NCBI GenBank assembly: GCA_030696695.1
Contig: JAUYRP010000021.1
Coordinates: 310,001 to 374,000, forward strand
Origin: Methylophilus sp.
Lineage (GTDB): Bacteria; Pseudomonadota; Gammaproteobacteria; Burkholderiales; Methylophilaceae
Length of the DNA stretch: 64,000 nucleotides
Direction of reading: 5' to 3'
Shown: in pieces, positions 45,787 to 55,330 of the stretch
How the letters are laid out: every line of letters starts with the position of its first letter
How positions within the stretch are numbered: the stretch's first letter is position 1
Program-made: the position numbers and the translations under genes
The notes under the pieces: generated by a model
Told to the model about the DNA's origin: nothing
What the model saw: the letters and a program-made list of their open reading frames with translations, nothing else
The model's database searches: none

Positions 45787-46152
45787 TTAGAAGCGGAAAA
45801 TAATCCAGTGCGGTACCGATAGCGGTGGCGTTGGCCCGTCATTTACCCAAGGGCCTTCTGGATCATTCTTATGTAGGTAATATGGTGCGCCACCTTCTGG
45901 GGTGACTTTCATCATATATAACTTACCATTCATGCGGTACTCTTCAATGGTGTCTGTGCCTTTTTTGCGTATCGTCACTTGAGGCTCTTCCATTGGCTCG
46001 CCTTCAATCACTTTAGGTGGCGGCGGCACTTCTTCCAGCAACTCTCTCCCGTCTGCTTTGTTGGCATCTGCAGCCCATGAGCTCAAAGAGATACCACTTA
46101 ACAAAAGAAGACACATCACGCTTGGTATTAACTTCAATTGGCGCATCATCAC
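45787..46152 (-). CDS. DUF2782 family exported protein
   Basis: 121 residues with a signal peptide (cleavage near SWAAD, residue 28). The mature part contains PPPPKVIEGEPMEEPQVTI, EYRMNGKLYMMKVTPEGG and APYYLHKNDPEGPW, as in DUF2782 proteins found beside thrB and polA in betaproteobacteria. No function is known. It precedes thrB by 51 bases. The first methionine could be any of three near the start. Confidence 0.87.
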   Translation of the reverse strand: MMMRQLKLIPSVMCLLLLSGISLSSWAADANKADGRELLEEVPPPPKVIEGEPMEEPQVTIRKKGTDTIEEYRMNGKLYMMKVTPEGGAPYYLHKNDPEGPWVNDGPTPPLSVPHWIIFRF

Positions 46153-46207
46153 GCTCCTAAATATTTATTTGATTTTAACAAATTACACTCACCATAAGTA
46201 TTGGTGA

Positions 46208-46933
46208 TTAAAAATATAGTTGGATTTTGCGCTCTGCTGGCGTGAGCTCAAAACCAGTCGCCTCGTAGTGCCTAAAAATAGTTTCTACAATTTGTTTGGG
46301 GTCATCAATCGATTGAATCAATAGCATATCCTCAGGTGAGGCCATGCCTTCTGCTATCAGCGTATTTTTGATCCAATCAATTAAACCCGCCCAAAAGCTT
46401 GAGCCCACTAAAATAATCGGGATTTTGCGTGACTTACCAGTTTGCACCAGCGTAATGGCCTCCATTAGCTCGTCTAGGGTGCCAAAGCCGCCTGGCATCA
46501 CAATATATGCAGACGCATATTTCACAAACATCACTTTACGCATAAAAAAGTATTTAAACGTGATACCTATGTCTTGATACGGATTGCCACTCTGCTCAAA
46601 TGGCAGCTCAATATTCAAACCAACGCTAGGGCCAGTGCCTGCATATGCGCCTTTGTTGGCCGCCTCCATAATGCCAGGACCACCACCAGAAATAACGCTA
46701 AATCCTGATTCGGACAACAGCAAGGCGATTTCTTCGGTAAGTTTGTAATAAGGGTGATCTGGCTTGATACGCGCACTGCCAAAAATAGAAACGGCGGGAG
46801 TGATTTTCTTCAATTTCTCTGTTGCGCCTACAAATTCGGCCATGATTTCAAATGCGTGCCAAGAGCCATAATCGGCGGTAGCACCATTCAACAATTCAGG
46901 AGACGTGACTTGAGGTAATTTTCTAGTACTCAT
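46208..46933 (-). CDS. LOG family Rossmann-fold protein (TIGR00730)
   Basis: 241 residues. SGGGPGIMEAANKGAYAG and MPGGFGTLDELMEAITLVQ are the two signature segments (PGGxGTxxE) of the LOG/lysine decarboxylase-like family. Members release cytokinin-type bases from nucleoside monophosphates or hydrolyse similar nucleotides; the bacterial role is often unclear. It is divergent from polA. Confidence 0.9.
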   Translation of the reverse strand: MSTRKLPQVTSPELLNGATADYGSWHAFEIMAEFVGATEKLKKITPAVSIFGSARIKPDHPYYKLTEEIALLLSESGFSVISGGGPGIMEAANKGAYAGTGPSVGLNIELPFEQSGNPYQDIGITFKYFFMRKVMFVKYASAYIVMPGGFGTLDELMEAITLVQTGKSRKIPIILVGSSFWAGLIDWIKNTLIAEGMASPEDMLLIQSIDDPKQIVETIFRHYEATGFELTPAERKIQLYF

Positions 46934-47116
46934 GATTCAAACTCGTTCGACTTAACTATATGATTTTGATTCTACCATGCACATGTAAATTCAATTGGTG
47001 CAACACATGCAGAAAACAATTTCTAAACTACTCCATGTGTTTTGTAATGATAAAAGTTAGAATAACTGCCTTAACAGCGCTTGCTGAGCAATCCGATCAA
47101 TGCATTTGGAATCCGT

Positions 47117-49891
47117 ATGAAAACATTATTACTCGTTGATGGCTCCTCTTATTTGTACCGTGCTTTCCACGCCATGCCCGATTTGCGCAATAGCAGAAAC
47201 GAGCCGACAGGCGCCATTCAAGGCGTACTGAACATGCTGAGACGGTTGCATAAAGATTACCCTGCCGATTACAGCGCCTGTGTGTTCGATGCCAAAGGCA
47301 AAACGTTTCGTGATGACATTTACCCAGAATACAAAGCCAATCGCGCCAGCATGCCAGACGATTTACGTGCACAAATTGCACCCTTACACGAAGCCATTCA
47401 GGCATTGGGTTGGCCGCTGATTGTGGAAGAAGGAGTTGAGGCTGACGATGTGATTGGCGCGCTGGCCAAGCAGGCGGAGCGCGAAGGCGTGAAAGTCATT
47501 ATATCCACTGGCGATAAAGACATCACCCAGCTGGTCAATGCGCATGTGACGGTGGTGAACACCATGCGCGACGCCTTTAGAAAAACCGACGATGTGCTGG
47601 ATATTGCAGGTGTAGAGAATAAATTTGGCGTACCGCCTAGCCTAATGGTGGACTACTTGATTTTAGTGGGCGACACCTCTGACAACGTGCCTGGCGTTGA
47701 AAAAGTAGGCCCAAAAACCGCGGTGAAATGGCTTAAACAATTTGGCTCACTAGACAATATTATTGCGCATGCAGATGAGGTGACAGGCGTGGTAGGCGAA
47801 AATCTGCGCAAAGCATTACCTTGGCTGCCGACTGCACGCGAGTTGATTACGATTCGTTGTGACGTGGGCATACAAGAGCAACTCTCTGACCTTGCACCAC
47901 AACCGCAAGACCGCGCTAAATTAGCTGAGTTATTTGACCGCTTTGAGTTTAGAAGTTGGAAACGTGAACTAGATTTACCTGCTGGCACCAGCACAGAGCA
48001 AATTAAACAACCCAGTGCCCAGCAAACAAGTCCTGCAGAAACCCCTGCCAGTGCAGAGCTCACGATTGATTACACACCGAATACCAGTCGCCAATTTGAA
48101 ACCATCCTAACCAATGAAGCATTGGACGCTTGGCTAACAAAACTGACGCACGCCGAACTTATTTGCTTTGATACTGAAACCACCAGCCTAGACCCAATGA
48201 CGGCCAAATTGGTGGGCATGTCGTTTAGCGTAACGCCTGGTGAGGCCGCCTATTTGCCACTCACACATGATTATTTTGATGCACCAGATCAACTGCCATT
48301 TAACGCAACCTTACAACGCATCCAGCCCATTTTAGAAAACCCCAACATTAAAAAAGTGGGGCAAAATCTAAAGTACGATAAACACGTATTGGCCAATCAC
48401 GGCATTGCTTTAAACGGCATTGCCCATGACACACTATTGCAATCTTATGTGCTAGAAAGTCATCGCACACATGGCATGGATGATTTAGCCATGCGCCATT
48501 TAGGGCTACAAACCATCACTTTTGAAGAAGTGGCTGGCAAGGGTGCTAAACAAGTGGGATTTAATCAAGTCACAGTAGAAACTGCGGCCGAATATGCGGC
48601 TGAAGATGCAGACATTACCCTGCAACTACACCAAGCGCTGTCCCCTAACATTACTGCCGATAGCAAACTTAACTTTATCTACAGCCAAATTGAAATGCCT
48701 TCTATGGAGATTTTATTCACCATCGAACGTAACGGCGTGTTGATTGATGCTGATCTCTTGAATCGGCAAAGCAATGAAATTGGCATGAAACTAATGGCGC
48801 TTGAAAAGCAAGCGTATGAACTGGCTGGGCAACCCTTTAATTTGGGCTCACCCAAGCAATTGCAAGAAATTCTATTTGGTAAATTGGGCATTAAACCTAC
48901 CAAAAAAACGCCAAGCGGCGCACCCAGTACTGACGAAGACGTATTGCAAGAACTTGCACTGGATTATCCATTACCGAAAGTGCTGTTGGAGTATCGTGGA
49001 TTAGCCAAACTGAAATCTACCTACACCGACAAATTACCAAAAATGATCAACCCGCATACTGGGCGTGTGCATACCAGCTATAACCAAGCGGTTGCTATTA
49101 CGGGTCGTCTGGCAAGTTCAGACCCTAACTTGCAAAATATCCCTGTGCGCACAGCCGAAGGTCGTCGCATCCGTGAAGCATTTATTGCACTCGCTGGCAG
49201 CGTCATTGTATCTGCTGACTATTCACAAATTGAACTACGCATCATGGCGCATTTGTCGCAAGACGCAGGCATGCTGCAAGCCTTTGCCAATAACGAGGAC
49301 ATTCACCGTGCCACTGCGGCTGAGATTTTTGGCGTAGAACGCGATGCGGTAGATAGCGAGCAACGCCGCTATGCCAAAGTCATTAACTTTGGTTTGATTT
49401 ATGGCATGAGCGCGTTTGGCCTTGCACAAAACCTTAATATTGAGCGCAGTGCCGCAGCGAGCTATATTGAGCGTTACTTTGCGCGCTACCCTGGTGTGCG
49501 CGCCTACATGGACAACACGCGCGAAGTAGCCAAAGCCAAAGGCTATGTGGAAACCTACTTTGGCCGGAGATTATGGGTTCCAGAAATCAACAGTGCCAAC
49601 GGCATGCGCAGAGCTGGCGCAGAGCGTGCTGCGATTAACGCCCCTATGCAGGGCACTGCGGCGGATTTAATTAAACTGGCGATGATTGCGGTACAAGGCT
49701 GGCTGGTGAGTGAGCGCTTACAATCAAAATTAATTATGCAAGTGCACGATGAATTGGTGCTGGAAGTGCCTGAAGCTGAATTGGAAATAATCAAAACCAA
49801 ACTACCAGAACTGATGCAAGGGGTGGCGAAACTAGATGTGCCATTGTTGGCAGAGGTTGGTGTGGGGAGTAATTGGGAGGGGGCGCATTAA
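47117..49891 (+). CDS. polA: DNA polymerase I
   Basis: 924 residues from the ATG at 47117 (MKTLLLVDGSSYLYRAFHA). The 5'-3' nuclease fills about 1-290 (EEGVEADDVIGALA, LVGDTSDNVPGVEKVG). The proofreading domain keeps its acidic residues (FDTETTSLDP, YAAEDADITL), so it should be active. The polymerase domain has SADYSQIELR and VHDELVLEVP. It works in repair and Okazaki fragment processing. The PIN-GNAT gene begins at the base after the polA stop codon. Confidence 0.97.
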   Translation: MKTLLLVDGSSYLYRAFHAMPDLRNSRNEPTGAIQGVLNMLRRLHKDYPADYSACVFDAKGKTFRDDIYPEYKANRASMPDDLRAQIAPLHEAIQALGWPLIVEEGVEADDVIGALAKQAEREGVKVIISTGDKDITQLVNAHVTVVNTMRDAFRKTDDVLDIAGVENKFGVPPSLMVDYLILVGDTSDNVPGVEKVGPKTAVKWLKQFGSLDNIIAHADEVTGVVGENLRKALPWLPTARELITIRCDVGIQEQLSDLAPQPQDRAKLAELFDRFEFRSWKRELDLPAGTSTEQIKQPSAQQTSPAETPASAELTIDYTPNTSRQFETILTNEALDAWLTKLTHAELICFDTETTSLDPMTAKLVGMSFSVTPGEAAYLPLTHDYFDAPDQLPFNATLQRIQPILENPNIKKVGQNLKYDKHVLANHGIALNGIAHDTLLQSYVLESHRTHGMDDLAMRHLGLQTITFEEVAGKGAKQVGFNQVTVETAAEYAAEDADITLQLHQALSPNITADSKLNFIYSQIEMPSMEILFTIERNGVLIDADLLNRQSNEIGMKLMALEKQAYELAGQPFNLGSPKQLQEILFGKLGIKPTKKTPSGAPSTDEDVLQELALDYPLPKVLLEYRGLAKLKSTYTDKLPKMINPHTGRVHTSYNQAVAITGRLASSDPNLQNIPVRTAEGRRIREAFIALAGSVIVSADYSQIELRIMAHLSQDAGMLQAFANNEDIHRATAAEIFGVERDAVDSEQRRYAKVINFGLIYGMSAFGLAQNLNIERSAAASYIERYFARYPGVRAYMDNTREVAKAKGYVETYFGRRLWVPEINSANGMRRAGAERAAINAPMQGTAADLIKLAMIAVQGWLVSERLQSKLIMQVHDELVLEVPEAELEIIKTKLPELMQGVAKLDVPLLAEVGVGSNWEGAH

Positions 49892-51373
49892 GTGCGATTT
49901 CTTTTAGATACAAATATTTTAATTCCACTAGAAGACTCTCAGTTACCTTTGAAAGCAAGTCTAGCAAACTTCGTTAGACTGTCTCATGCTAATGGTCATG
50001 AGCTGATTTATCACCCTGCATCAGAAAATGATATAAACCGTGACTCTAACGAATTAAGAAAACAACAAACACTTGAACGCTTACGCCAATATTCACGTTT
50101 AGAAAACTGTCCAGATTGCCCTTGGAATGATAACAACACAACTCCAAATGATGCGGCTGATAATGAAATTTTGTACGCAATTTATTGTGATGCCGCGCAC
50201 GCCCTAATCACTGAAGATCATGGTATTCATCAAAAAGCCAAGCTAAAAGGTATTAGTGACAAAGTTTATTACATCCAAACCGCTGATGACTGGCTTCGCA
50301 GACTTTATGAACGCGTATCAGTTCAACTACCGAATATTGAAGAGATTGGTCTGCATAGTTTAGTACCTGTACTAAATAGTAACTTCTTCGATAGTCTTAG
50401 GGATGGATATCCAAATTTTGATGACTGGTTTCGCTCGAAAGCTAGAAATGGGATGAAGGCATGGGTAGTTTGGGATACTCCGGGCGTTCTTGGTGCAATC
50501 TGTATCTACGACATCCAGACAAACGAGAAAATTACAGAAGAAGGATTAGTACTTAATGGTGCTGCTTTAAAGTTAAGCACCTTTAAAGTGGGCGAAACAA
50601 TGAGAGGAAGGAAAATTGGAGAGTTATTTTTAAAAGCAGCCTTTCGCTTCGCGACATTAAACCATCATGAAAATATATTTATTCATGGTGAGCTTGATGA
50701 ACATAGCTTTCTTTTTGATTTACTTGAAGACTTTGGGTTTGAAAATGTAGGAACTCACCCAGGATCAACAGGGAGAGATGTAGTCTATGTTAAGCATCAC
50801 CCGACAAACCCGCCGCCTGCATCTAACATTAAACCATTCGATTACTTCAGAAAATATTACCCACATTACCATAAAGATTCTCATGTAAAAAAGTTCTTAA
50901 TCCCTATACAGCCAGAGTTTCATCGAATCTTATTTCCTGACTATACATCTGAACACGATAAACAATTAACTTTGTTTCAAACAACAAACAATGTGGGTAA
51001 TGCAATAAAATTAGCATACCTATGTCACGCCCAGATGAAGTCAATTAATGCTGGGGATATAGTTTTCTTTTATCGATCTGATGATGAACAATCAATAACT
51101 AGCATTGGTATTGTAGAACAATATCAGATACTAAATGACCCATCGGCCATAGCACAGCTCGTAAGCAGAAGAACCGTATACACAATGAAAGATATTGAAA
51201 ATATGGCTCAAACAGACACTAGAGTAATGCTTTTTCGTCTAGTGAAGCACTTTAAATCACCAGTTCCATATAATTGGTTATTAGAAAATAAAGTAATCAA
51301 AGGCAGGATACAAAGCATTCAGTCAATTAACCAACAAGCATTTGAAAGCGTTATACAGCATGCCGGAGTCTAG
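49892..51373 (+). CDS. PIN-GNAT-PUA/ASCH-like fusion protein
   Basis: 493 residues beginning with GTG directly after the polA TAA. Three parts are visible. Residues 1-130 form a PIN nuclease domain with acidic residues D6 (LLDTN), E45, D90 and D109 (LITED). Residues 150-305 look like a GNAT acetyltransferase, with the acetyl-CoA loop MRGRKIGE near 237-244. Residues 330-493 form a PUA/EVE/ASCH-like domain (KKFLIPIQPEFHRILF, INAGDIVFFYRS, ITSIGIVEQY). The gene is AT-rich, in contrast to polA. It overlaps the next gene by 14 bases. An RNA-directed toxin or defence role is inferred. Confidence 0.75.
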   Translation: MRFLLDTNILIPLEDSQLPLKASLANFVRLSHANGHELIYHPASENDINRDSNELRKQQTLERLRQYSRLENCPDCPWNDNNTTPNDAADNEILYAIYCDAAHALITEDHGIHQKAKLKGISDKVYYIQTADDWLRRLYERVSVQLPNIEEIGLHSLVPVLNSNFFDSLRDGYPNFDDWFRSKARNGMKAWVVWDTPGVLGAICIYDIQTNEKITEEGLVLNGAALKLSTFKVGETMRGRKIGELFLKAAFRFATLNHHENIFIHGELDEHSFLFDLLEDFGFENVGTHPGSTGRDVVYVKHHPTNPPPASNIKPFDYFRKYYPHYHKDSHVKKFLIPIQPEFHRILFPDYTSEHDKQLTLFQTTNNVGNAIKLAYLCHAQMKSINAGDIVFFYRSDDEQSITSIGIVEQYQILNDPSAIAQLVSRRTVYTMKDIENMAQTDTRVMLFRLVKHFKSPVPYNWLLENKVIKGRIQSIQSINQQAFESVIQHAGV

Positions 51374-52337
51374 TACAGTTGCAATCTCATTACACCCTGA
51401 ACATGCAAACAAAATTCTATCTGGAGAAAAAAATTTAGAATTCAGAAGAGTATGGGCAAGTAAACATGTGTCTCAAGTAATTATTTATGTAACCTCACCA
51501 GTACAAAAAATAGTTGCTGTTGCACAAGTTAAACAGGTACATCATGGTAGTCCAAACCATTTGTGGAGTTTAGCCAAAACACTAGGTGGCGGACTATCTA
51601 GAAGGTCTTTATACAGATATTTTGAGGGTAAGAAACAAGGTTACGCCATAGAGTTTTCATCAATTACGCGATTTAATCCTGCTATCAACCCACATTCAAT
51701 ATTTAGTAAATTTCACGCTCCGCAATCGTTTGTATACGTAAATAAGAGTGATGTTCACTCGATAAATAAGCTAATTATGGAAAACACTAAAAAAACTGGG
51801 AAAAATATATTCGTAGTAGGCGTTCATGGGGCAGGTAAAAGCTCAATGTGTGAAGCATATGCAAGAAAATATAATGCTAAACACAAAACCGCAAGTGAGT
51901 TAATTAAACAGTCTAACCAAGACGCCATATCCACTGGCAGTAAAACCGTTAAAGACATATCAGGGAATCAGAAGTTATTAATTTCGGCTGTAACTGAAAT
52001 ACTTAGCTCTGGCGAAAATCTTTTACTTGATGGCCACTTTGTACTTATTAACGCTGAAAACAAATTAACGCCTTTAGATACAAAAGTTTTCAGTGATTTA
52101 GCAATAAGCGCTGTCATTGCTGTCTATGATGAATCCAAATCTATCGAGGAACGAGTAAAAAGTAGGGATGGACAATCTCTAACTAGGAATTTAGATGATT
52201 TTCAAAAGCTGGAGCTAAGTAGAGCTGAGGAGGTAACTCAAGAATTGGGAATACCATTTGTAAAGGTAAAGTCATTTAATCAAGATGAATTTGAGAGCAT
52301 TTTGAATAAAATGCTCTCAATAATTTATAAAAACTAA
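51360..52337 (+). CDS. ASCH domain fused to a P-loop kinase-like domain
   Basis: 325 residues from the ATG at 51360 (MPESSTVAISLHPEHANKIL). The first 120 residues form an ASCH-like domain: ISLHPEHANKILSGEKNLEF, then IIYVTSPVQKIVAVAQV and GSPNHLWSLAK. The second part has a Walker A loop GVHGAGKS (154-161), a LLLDGHFVLI segment and an arginine-rich lid SRDGQSLTRNLDDF, like adenylate kinase-type P-loop enzymes. ASCH domains are thought to bind RNA. Start and stop overlap with the PIN-GNAT gene indicates joint translation. No homologous function is known to me. Confidence 0.75.
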   Translation: MPESSTVAISLHPEHANKILSGEKNLEFRRVWASKHVSQVIIYVTSPVQKIVAVAQVKQVHHGSPNHLWSLAKTLGGGLSRRSLYRYFEGKKQGYAIEFSSITRFNPAINPHSIFSKFHAPQSFVYVNKSDVHSINKLIMENTKKTGKNIFVVGVHGAGKSSMCEAYARKYNAKHKTASELIKQSNQDAISTGSKTVKDISGNQKLLISAVTEILSSGENLLLDGHFVLINAENKLTPLDTKVFSDLAISAVIAVYDESKSIEERVKSRDGQSLTRNLDDFQKLELSRAEEVTQELGIPFVKVKSFNQDEFESILNKMLSIIYKN

Positions 52338-52440
52338 TTTAAAACTTGGCATCTAAATAATCAGCAAAAAAACACTCAAATGTAGAAGCAGATTTAATCC
52401 ATATTATACAAAAATGGTTTCCCTTTTTTGCGGCGATGAC

Positions 52441-52540
52441 GGCACAATTAAGGTGATTTCTGCGGCAGATATTAGCATGTTGGCATAATGCCGAAATTCG
52501 AAATTAAACATCAAATAGCAGAACTGTCTATTGTTGTGCC
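52441..52540. repeat. Imperfect palindrome before the MOSC gene
   Basis: GGCACAAT (52441-52448) pairs with ATTGTTGTGCC (52530-52540, with extra bases), TCTGC (52459-52463) with GCAGA (52518-52522), and GGCA-TAA-TGCC (52482-52492) sits inside. It lies in the 281-base spacer between the ASCH-kinase and MOSC genes, which otherwise shows nothing coding. Confidence 0.5.
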
Positions 52541-52618
52541 ACCTACGCACTTTAACGCATAGAGCTAAAGCGTATTTTGCGGTTAAATTGTAGTCAATTT
52601 ATTATGGGTGCAATTGCG

Positions 52619-53281
52619 ATGAAGCTGATGTCTGTCAATGTTGGGATGCCAACACAGGTTGAAATCAATGGCAACCAAGTGAATACGGGGATTTATAAAA
52701 CCCCACAAACTGGCAAAGTCTGGCTAAGTAAGACCAATTTAGCAGGTGATGGTCAGGCTGATTTAACGGTGCATGGTGGTGAGTTTCAAGCAGCCTATAG
52801 TTACCCAGTAGAGCACTACAGCTATTGGGAAAAAACACTGGGCAAATCCCAACTGCCTTACGGTACGTTTGGCGAAAATTTTACGGTTTCTGGTATGTTG
52901 GAAGATGAAGTATATGTGGGCGATACCTTTGCCATAGGTGATGCGATTGTTGAAGCCACCATGCCTAGAATCCCCTGCTTTAAATTTGGGCATAAAATTG
53001 GCAAGCCTGATATCTTACCCACGTTTTTAGCGAGCGGCCGCAGTGGCTTTTATCACAAAGTCATACAAGAAGGCTATGTGCAGGCTGGAGATAAAATAGA
53101 ACGGCTTTCACATGATGCAAACAGCATCACTATTCGGCGTGCCTTAGGTTTACAGAAGCTGGAAGAAGGTGATATGGAGGCGCTTCAACATGCGTTAGGC
53201 ATTCAGCAATTGCCGCCCTTGTTGCGCCAAGTATATCAACAGCGACTGAGCCTACTTTCGACTCAAACTGCAAACATCTAA
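52619..53281 (+). CDS. MOSC domain protein, YiiM type
   Basis: 220 residues from the ATG at 52619 (MKLMSVNVGMPTQVEINGN), the start usual for YiiM. GQADLTVHGGEFQAAYSYPVEHY-like text (DLTVHGGEFQAAYSYP) and YGTFGENFTVSGM are MOSC signatures, with the cysteine in MPRIPCFKFGHKIG as probable molybdenum ligand. YiiM proteins reduce N-hydroxylated bases such as 6-hydroxylaminopurine. The gene converges on the diguanylate cyclase gene and their ends overlap by four bases. Confidence 0.9.
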   Translation: MKLMSVNVGMPTQVEINGNQVNTGIYKTPQTGKVWLSKTNLAGDGQADLTVHGGEFQAAYSYPVEHYSYWEKTLGKSQLPYGTFGENFTVSGMLEDEVYVGDTFAIGDAIVEATMPRIPCFKFGHKIGKPDILPTFLASGRSGFYHKVIQEGYVQAGDKIERLSHDANSITIRRALGLQKLEEGDMEALQHALGIQQLPPLLRQVYQQRLSLLSTQTANI

Positions 53282-54450
53282 TGCGACTTGCGTTTGACAG
53301 GCACGTCCGACCGCATGTCAAAATCAAACACGCGCACTACATTTCGGCCCGATTTTTTGGCTTGATACATGGCAATATCAGCATGTTTTAGTAATTCATC
53401 ATGCGATTCACCATGTTCACTAAACATGGCCACGCCTATGCTGGGCGTGCTGATGTATTCAAAATCACCAAGCTGATATGGCAAATTCAGTCGCGCAAGC
53501 ATTTGGCTGGTAATCAACGCCACTTCTCGCGTTGCTTCTAGGCCATCCTCGCTTAAGTCTTCCAACATCACCACAAATTCATCCCCGCCCAAACGCGCCA
53601 CAGTATCGCTCTCGCGTACGCATTGTTTTAAGCGATCTGCGACTTGCATGAGCAATAAATCGCCCATGGAATGACCCAAGGTGTCATTGAGCATTTTAAA
53701 ATGGTCTAAATCTAGAAACAGCAAAGCGCCACGCTTACCAGAGCGTCTACTCATCACCAGCGCATGTTGCAGTCGATCCATCAACAAGCGGCGATTCGGT
53801 AAATTGGTCAACACATCATAAAACGCTAATCGTTTGATTTCTTCTTCGCGCTCCACTGCTTGGCGACGTAACAATATGCTTTCAACCAAATTGCGGTGGT
53901 AGTTGTAGATGCTGTAAATAGAAAACGTCATGTAGACAAAACCAGCAAATGCCATTGGAATGGAGATCTCATGACCCACCCAAATAAACCCTAGCAAGGT
54001 CGGCAAAACTGCAAAGAACAAATAAGTCATGGCGCTAATGCGGTCAATGGAGTATGAAACCACAGCGCCAGCCGATAGCCCGGCAATGACATAGCTCACA
54101 AATAATTGATGCTCCAACAGACCATAATCAATCACAATTAAACTGATAACACCCCACATGATGCTGCTGAACATGAGCCCTACACGAAACAAATTGAGGC
54201 GCTGCTTGATAATATTGGGATGAAAGGTAGGATATTTAAGCTGGTACTGGCACAAAGCAACGCGAACTACATTGACGAGCAACATCACACTCAACCAAAC
54301 CATCAGTATAGATGTTGGTATTACGTCACTTTCAATCCATGCCAGCATCAGCGCCAAAATAGCGCTTGCCAATACTGTTCTGTTATTCACAGAGAGTAAA
54401 TGCTTTAACTGTGCGTATTCGATGGTTGTTTTTTTATTCGCTTGTAACAT
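53278..54450 (-). CDS. Membrane-bound diguanylate cyclase
   Basis: 390 residues: about six membrane helices in the first 200 residues, a short linker (RRQAVEREEEIKRLAFYD) and a GGDEF domain. The active site is RLGGDEFVVML, and an inhibitory RESD site lies five residues upstream, so c-di-GMP feedback is likely. DVLTNLPNRRLLMDRLQHAL and DLDHFKMLNDTLGHSMGD are standard. No EAL domain is present. It makes c-di-GMP and the membrane part may sense a signal. The gene is monocistronic and converges on the MOSC gene. Confidence 0.93.
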   Translation of the reverse strand: MLQANKKTTIEYAQLKHLLSVNNRTVLASAILALMLAWIESDVIPTSILMVWLSVMLLVNVVRVALCQYQLKYPTFHPNIIKQRLNLFRVGLMFSSIMWGVISLIVIDYGLLEHQLFVSYVIAGLSAGAVVSYSIDRISAMTYLFFAVLPTLLGFIWVGHEISIPMAFAGFVYMTFSIYSIYNYHRNLVESILLRRQAVEREEEIKRLAFYDVLTNLPNRRLLMDRLQHALVMSRRSGKRGALLFLDLDHFKMLNDTLGHSMGDLLLMQVADRLKQCVRESDTVARLGGDEFVVMLEDLSEDGLEATREVALITSQMLARLNLPYQLGDFEYISTPSIGVAMFSEHGESHDELLKHADIAMYQAKKSGRNVVRVFDFDMRSDVPVKRKSH

Positions 54451-54580
54451 TACCCGCCTATGAGTGTCTCTAAATACAACTGCTTTATGCTAGCATCGCT
54501 CTAATTATTCGTCATGACAATAGTTAGTGCAATCATTAAAATTTACAAAATAATTCACCCACCATATATAAGCAATTTTT

Positions 54581-55330
54581 ATGCAAAGTTTCGGCATTTA
54601 CATCATCGGCGATGAAATTCTTTCAGGAAAACGGCAAGACAAGCACCTGAGTAAGGCCATTGAACTACTATCTGCCAGAGGCTTACAGTTGAGTTGGGCT
54701 AATTATTTAGGTGATATCCCTGCACAAATTACAGCCGCATTAAAAACCAGTATTACGCGTGGTGATATTGTATTCTGCTTTGGTGGCATAGGCGCCACAC
54801 CGGACGACTTTACGCGGCAATGTGCGGCAGAATCGCTTGGCGTGCCGATTGAGCGCCATGCGGGTGCGGTAGCAGAGTTAGAAGCGCGTTTTGGCGAGGC
54901 TGCTTACCCCAAGCGTGTGTTGATGGCAGATTTCCCCAAAGGTGCGGATTTAATCCCTAACCCAGTGAATCGGGTGGCTGGATTTAGTATTCAAGAGCAT
55001 TACTTTATGCCTGGCTTTCCTGAAATGGCACACCCGATGATGGCATGGGCACTTGATACCTATTACCCACATTTATTTCATCAACAAGACTATGTTGAAG
55101 CGTCCATTTTGGTGTTTGATGCTGGAGAAAGTCAATTAATTGACATGATGCAGCATATTTTGGCACAACACCCAGACATCAAACTATTCAGCCTGCCAAA
55201 GTTAGATGCGCGCCGTACGATTGAATTAGGGGTTAAAGGGGCAACTTTACCTGTTAAACAGGCCATGCAAGATATTCAGCAAAGTGTTACCTCATTAGGA
55301 TTTCCATGGGAAGCAATACTCAACCGCTAA
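54581..55330 (+). CDS. CinA-like molybdopterin-binding protein
   Basis: 249 residues. GIYIIGDEILSGKRQDKHLS and IVFCFGGIGATPDDFTRQCA are the CinA N-terminal (MoCF/MoaB-like) signatures. NPVNRVAGFSIQEHYFMPGF follows. The nicotinamide mononucleotide deamidase domain of full CinA is missing, so this is the short form. The function is not defined. It overlaps the next membrane-protein gene by 25 bases and belongs to a three-gene plus-strand unit. Confidence 0.87.
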   Translation: MQSFGIYIIGDEILSGKRQDKHLSKAIELLSARGLQLSWANYLGDIPAQITAALKTSITRGDIVFCFGGIGATPDDFTRQCAAESLGVPIERHAGAVAELEARFGEAAYPKRVLMADFPKGADLIPNPVNRVAGFSIQEHYFMPGFPEMAHPMMAWALDTYYPHLFHQQDYVEASILVFDAGESQLIDMMQHILAQHPDIKLFSLPKLDARRTIELGVKGATLPVKQAMQDIQQSVTSLGFPWEAILNR

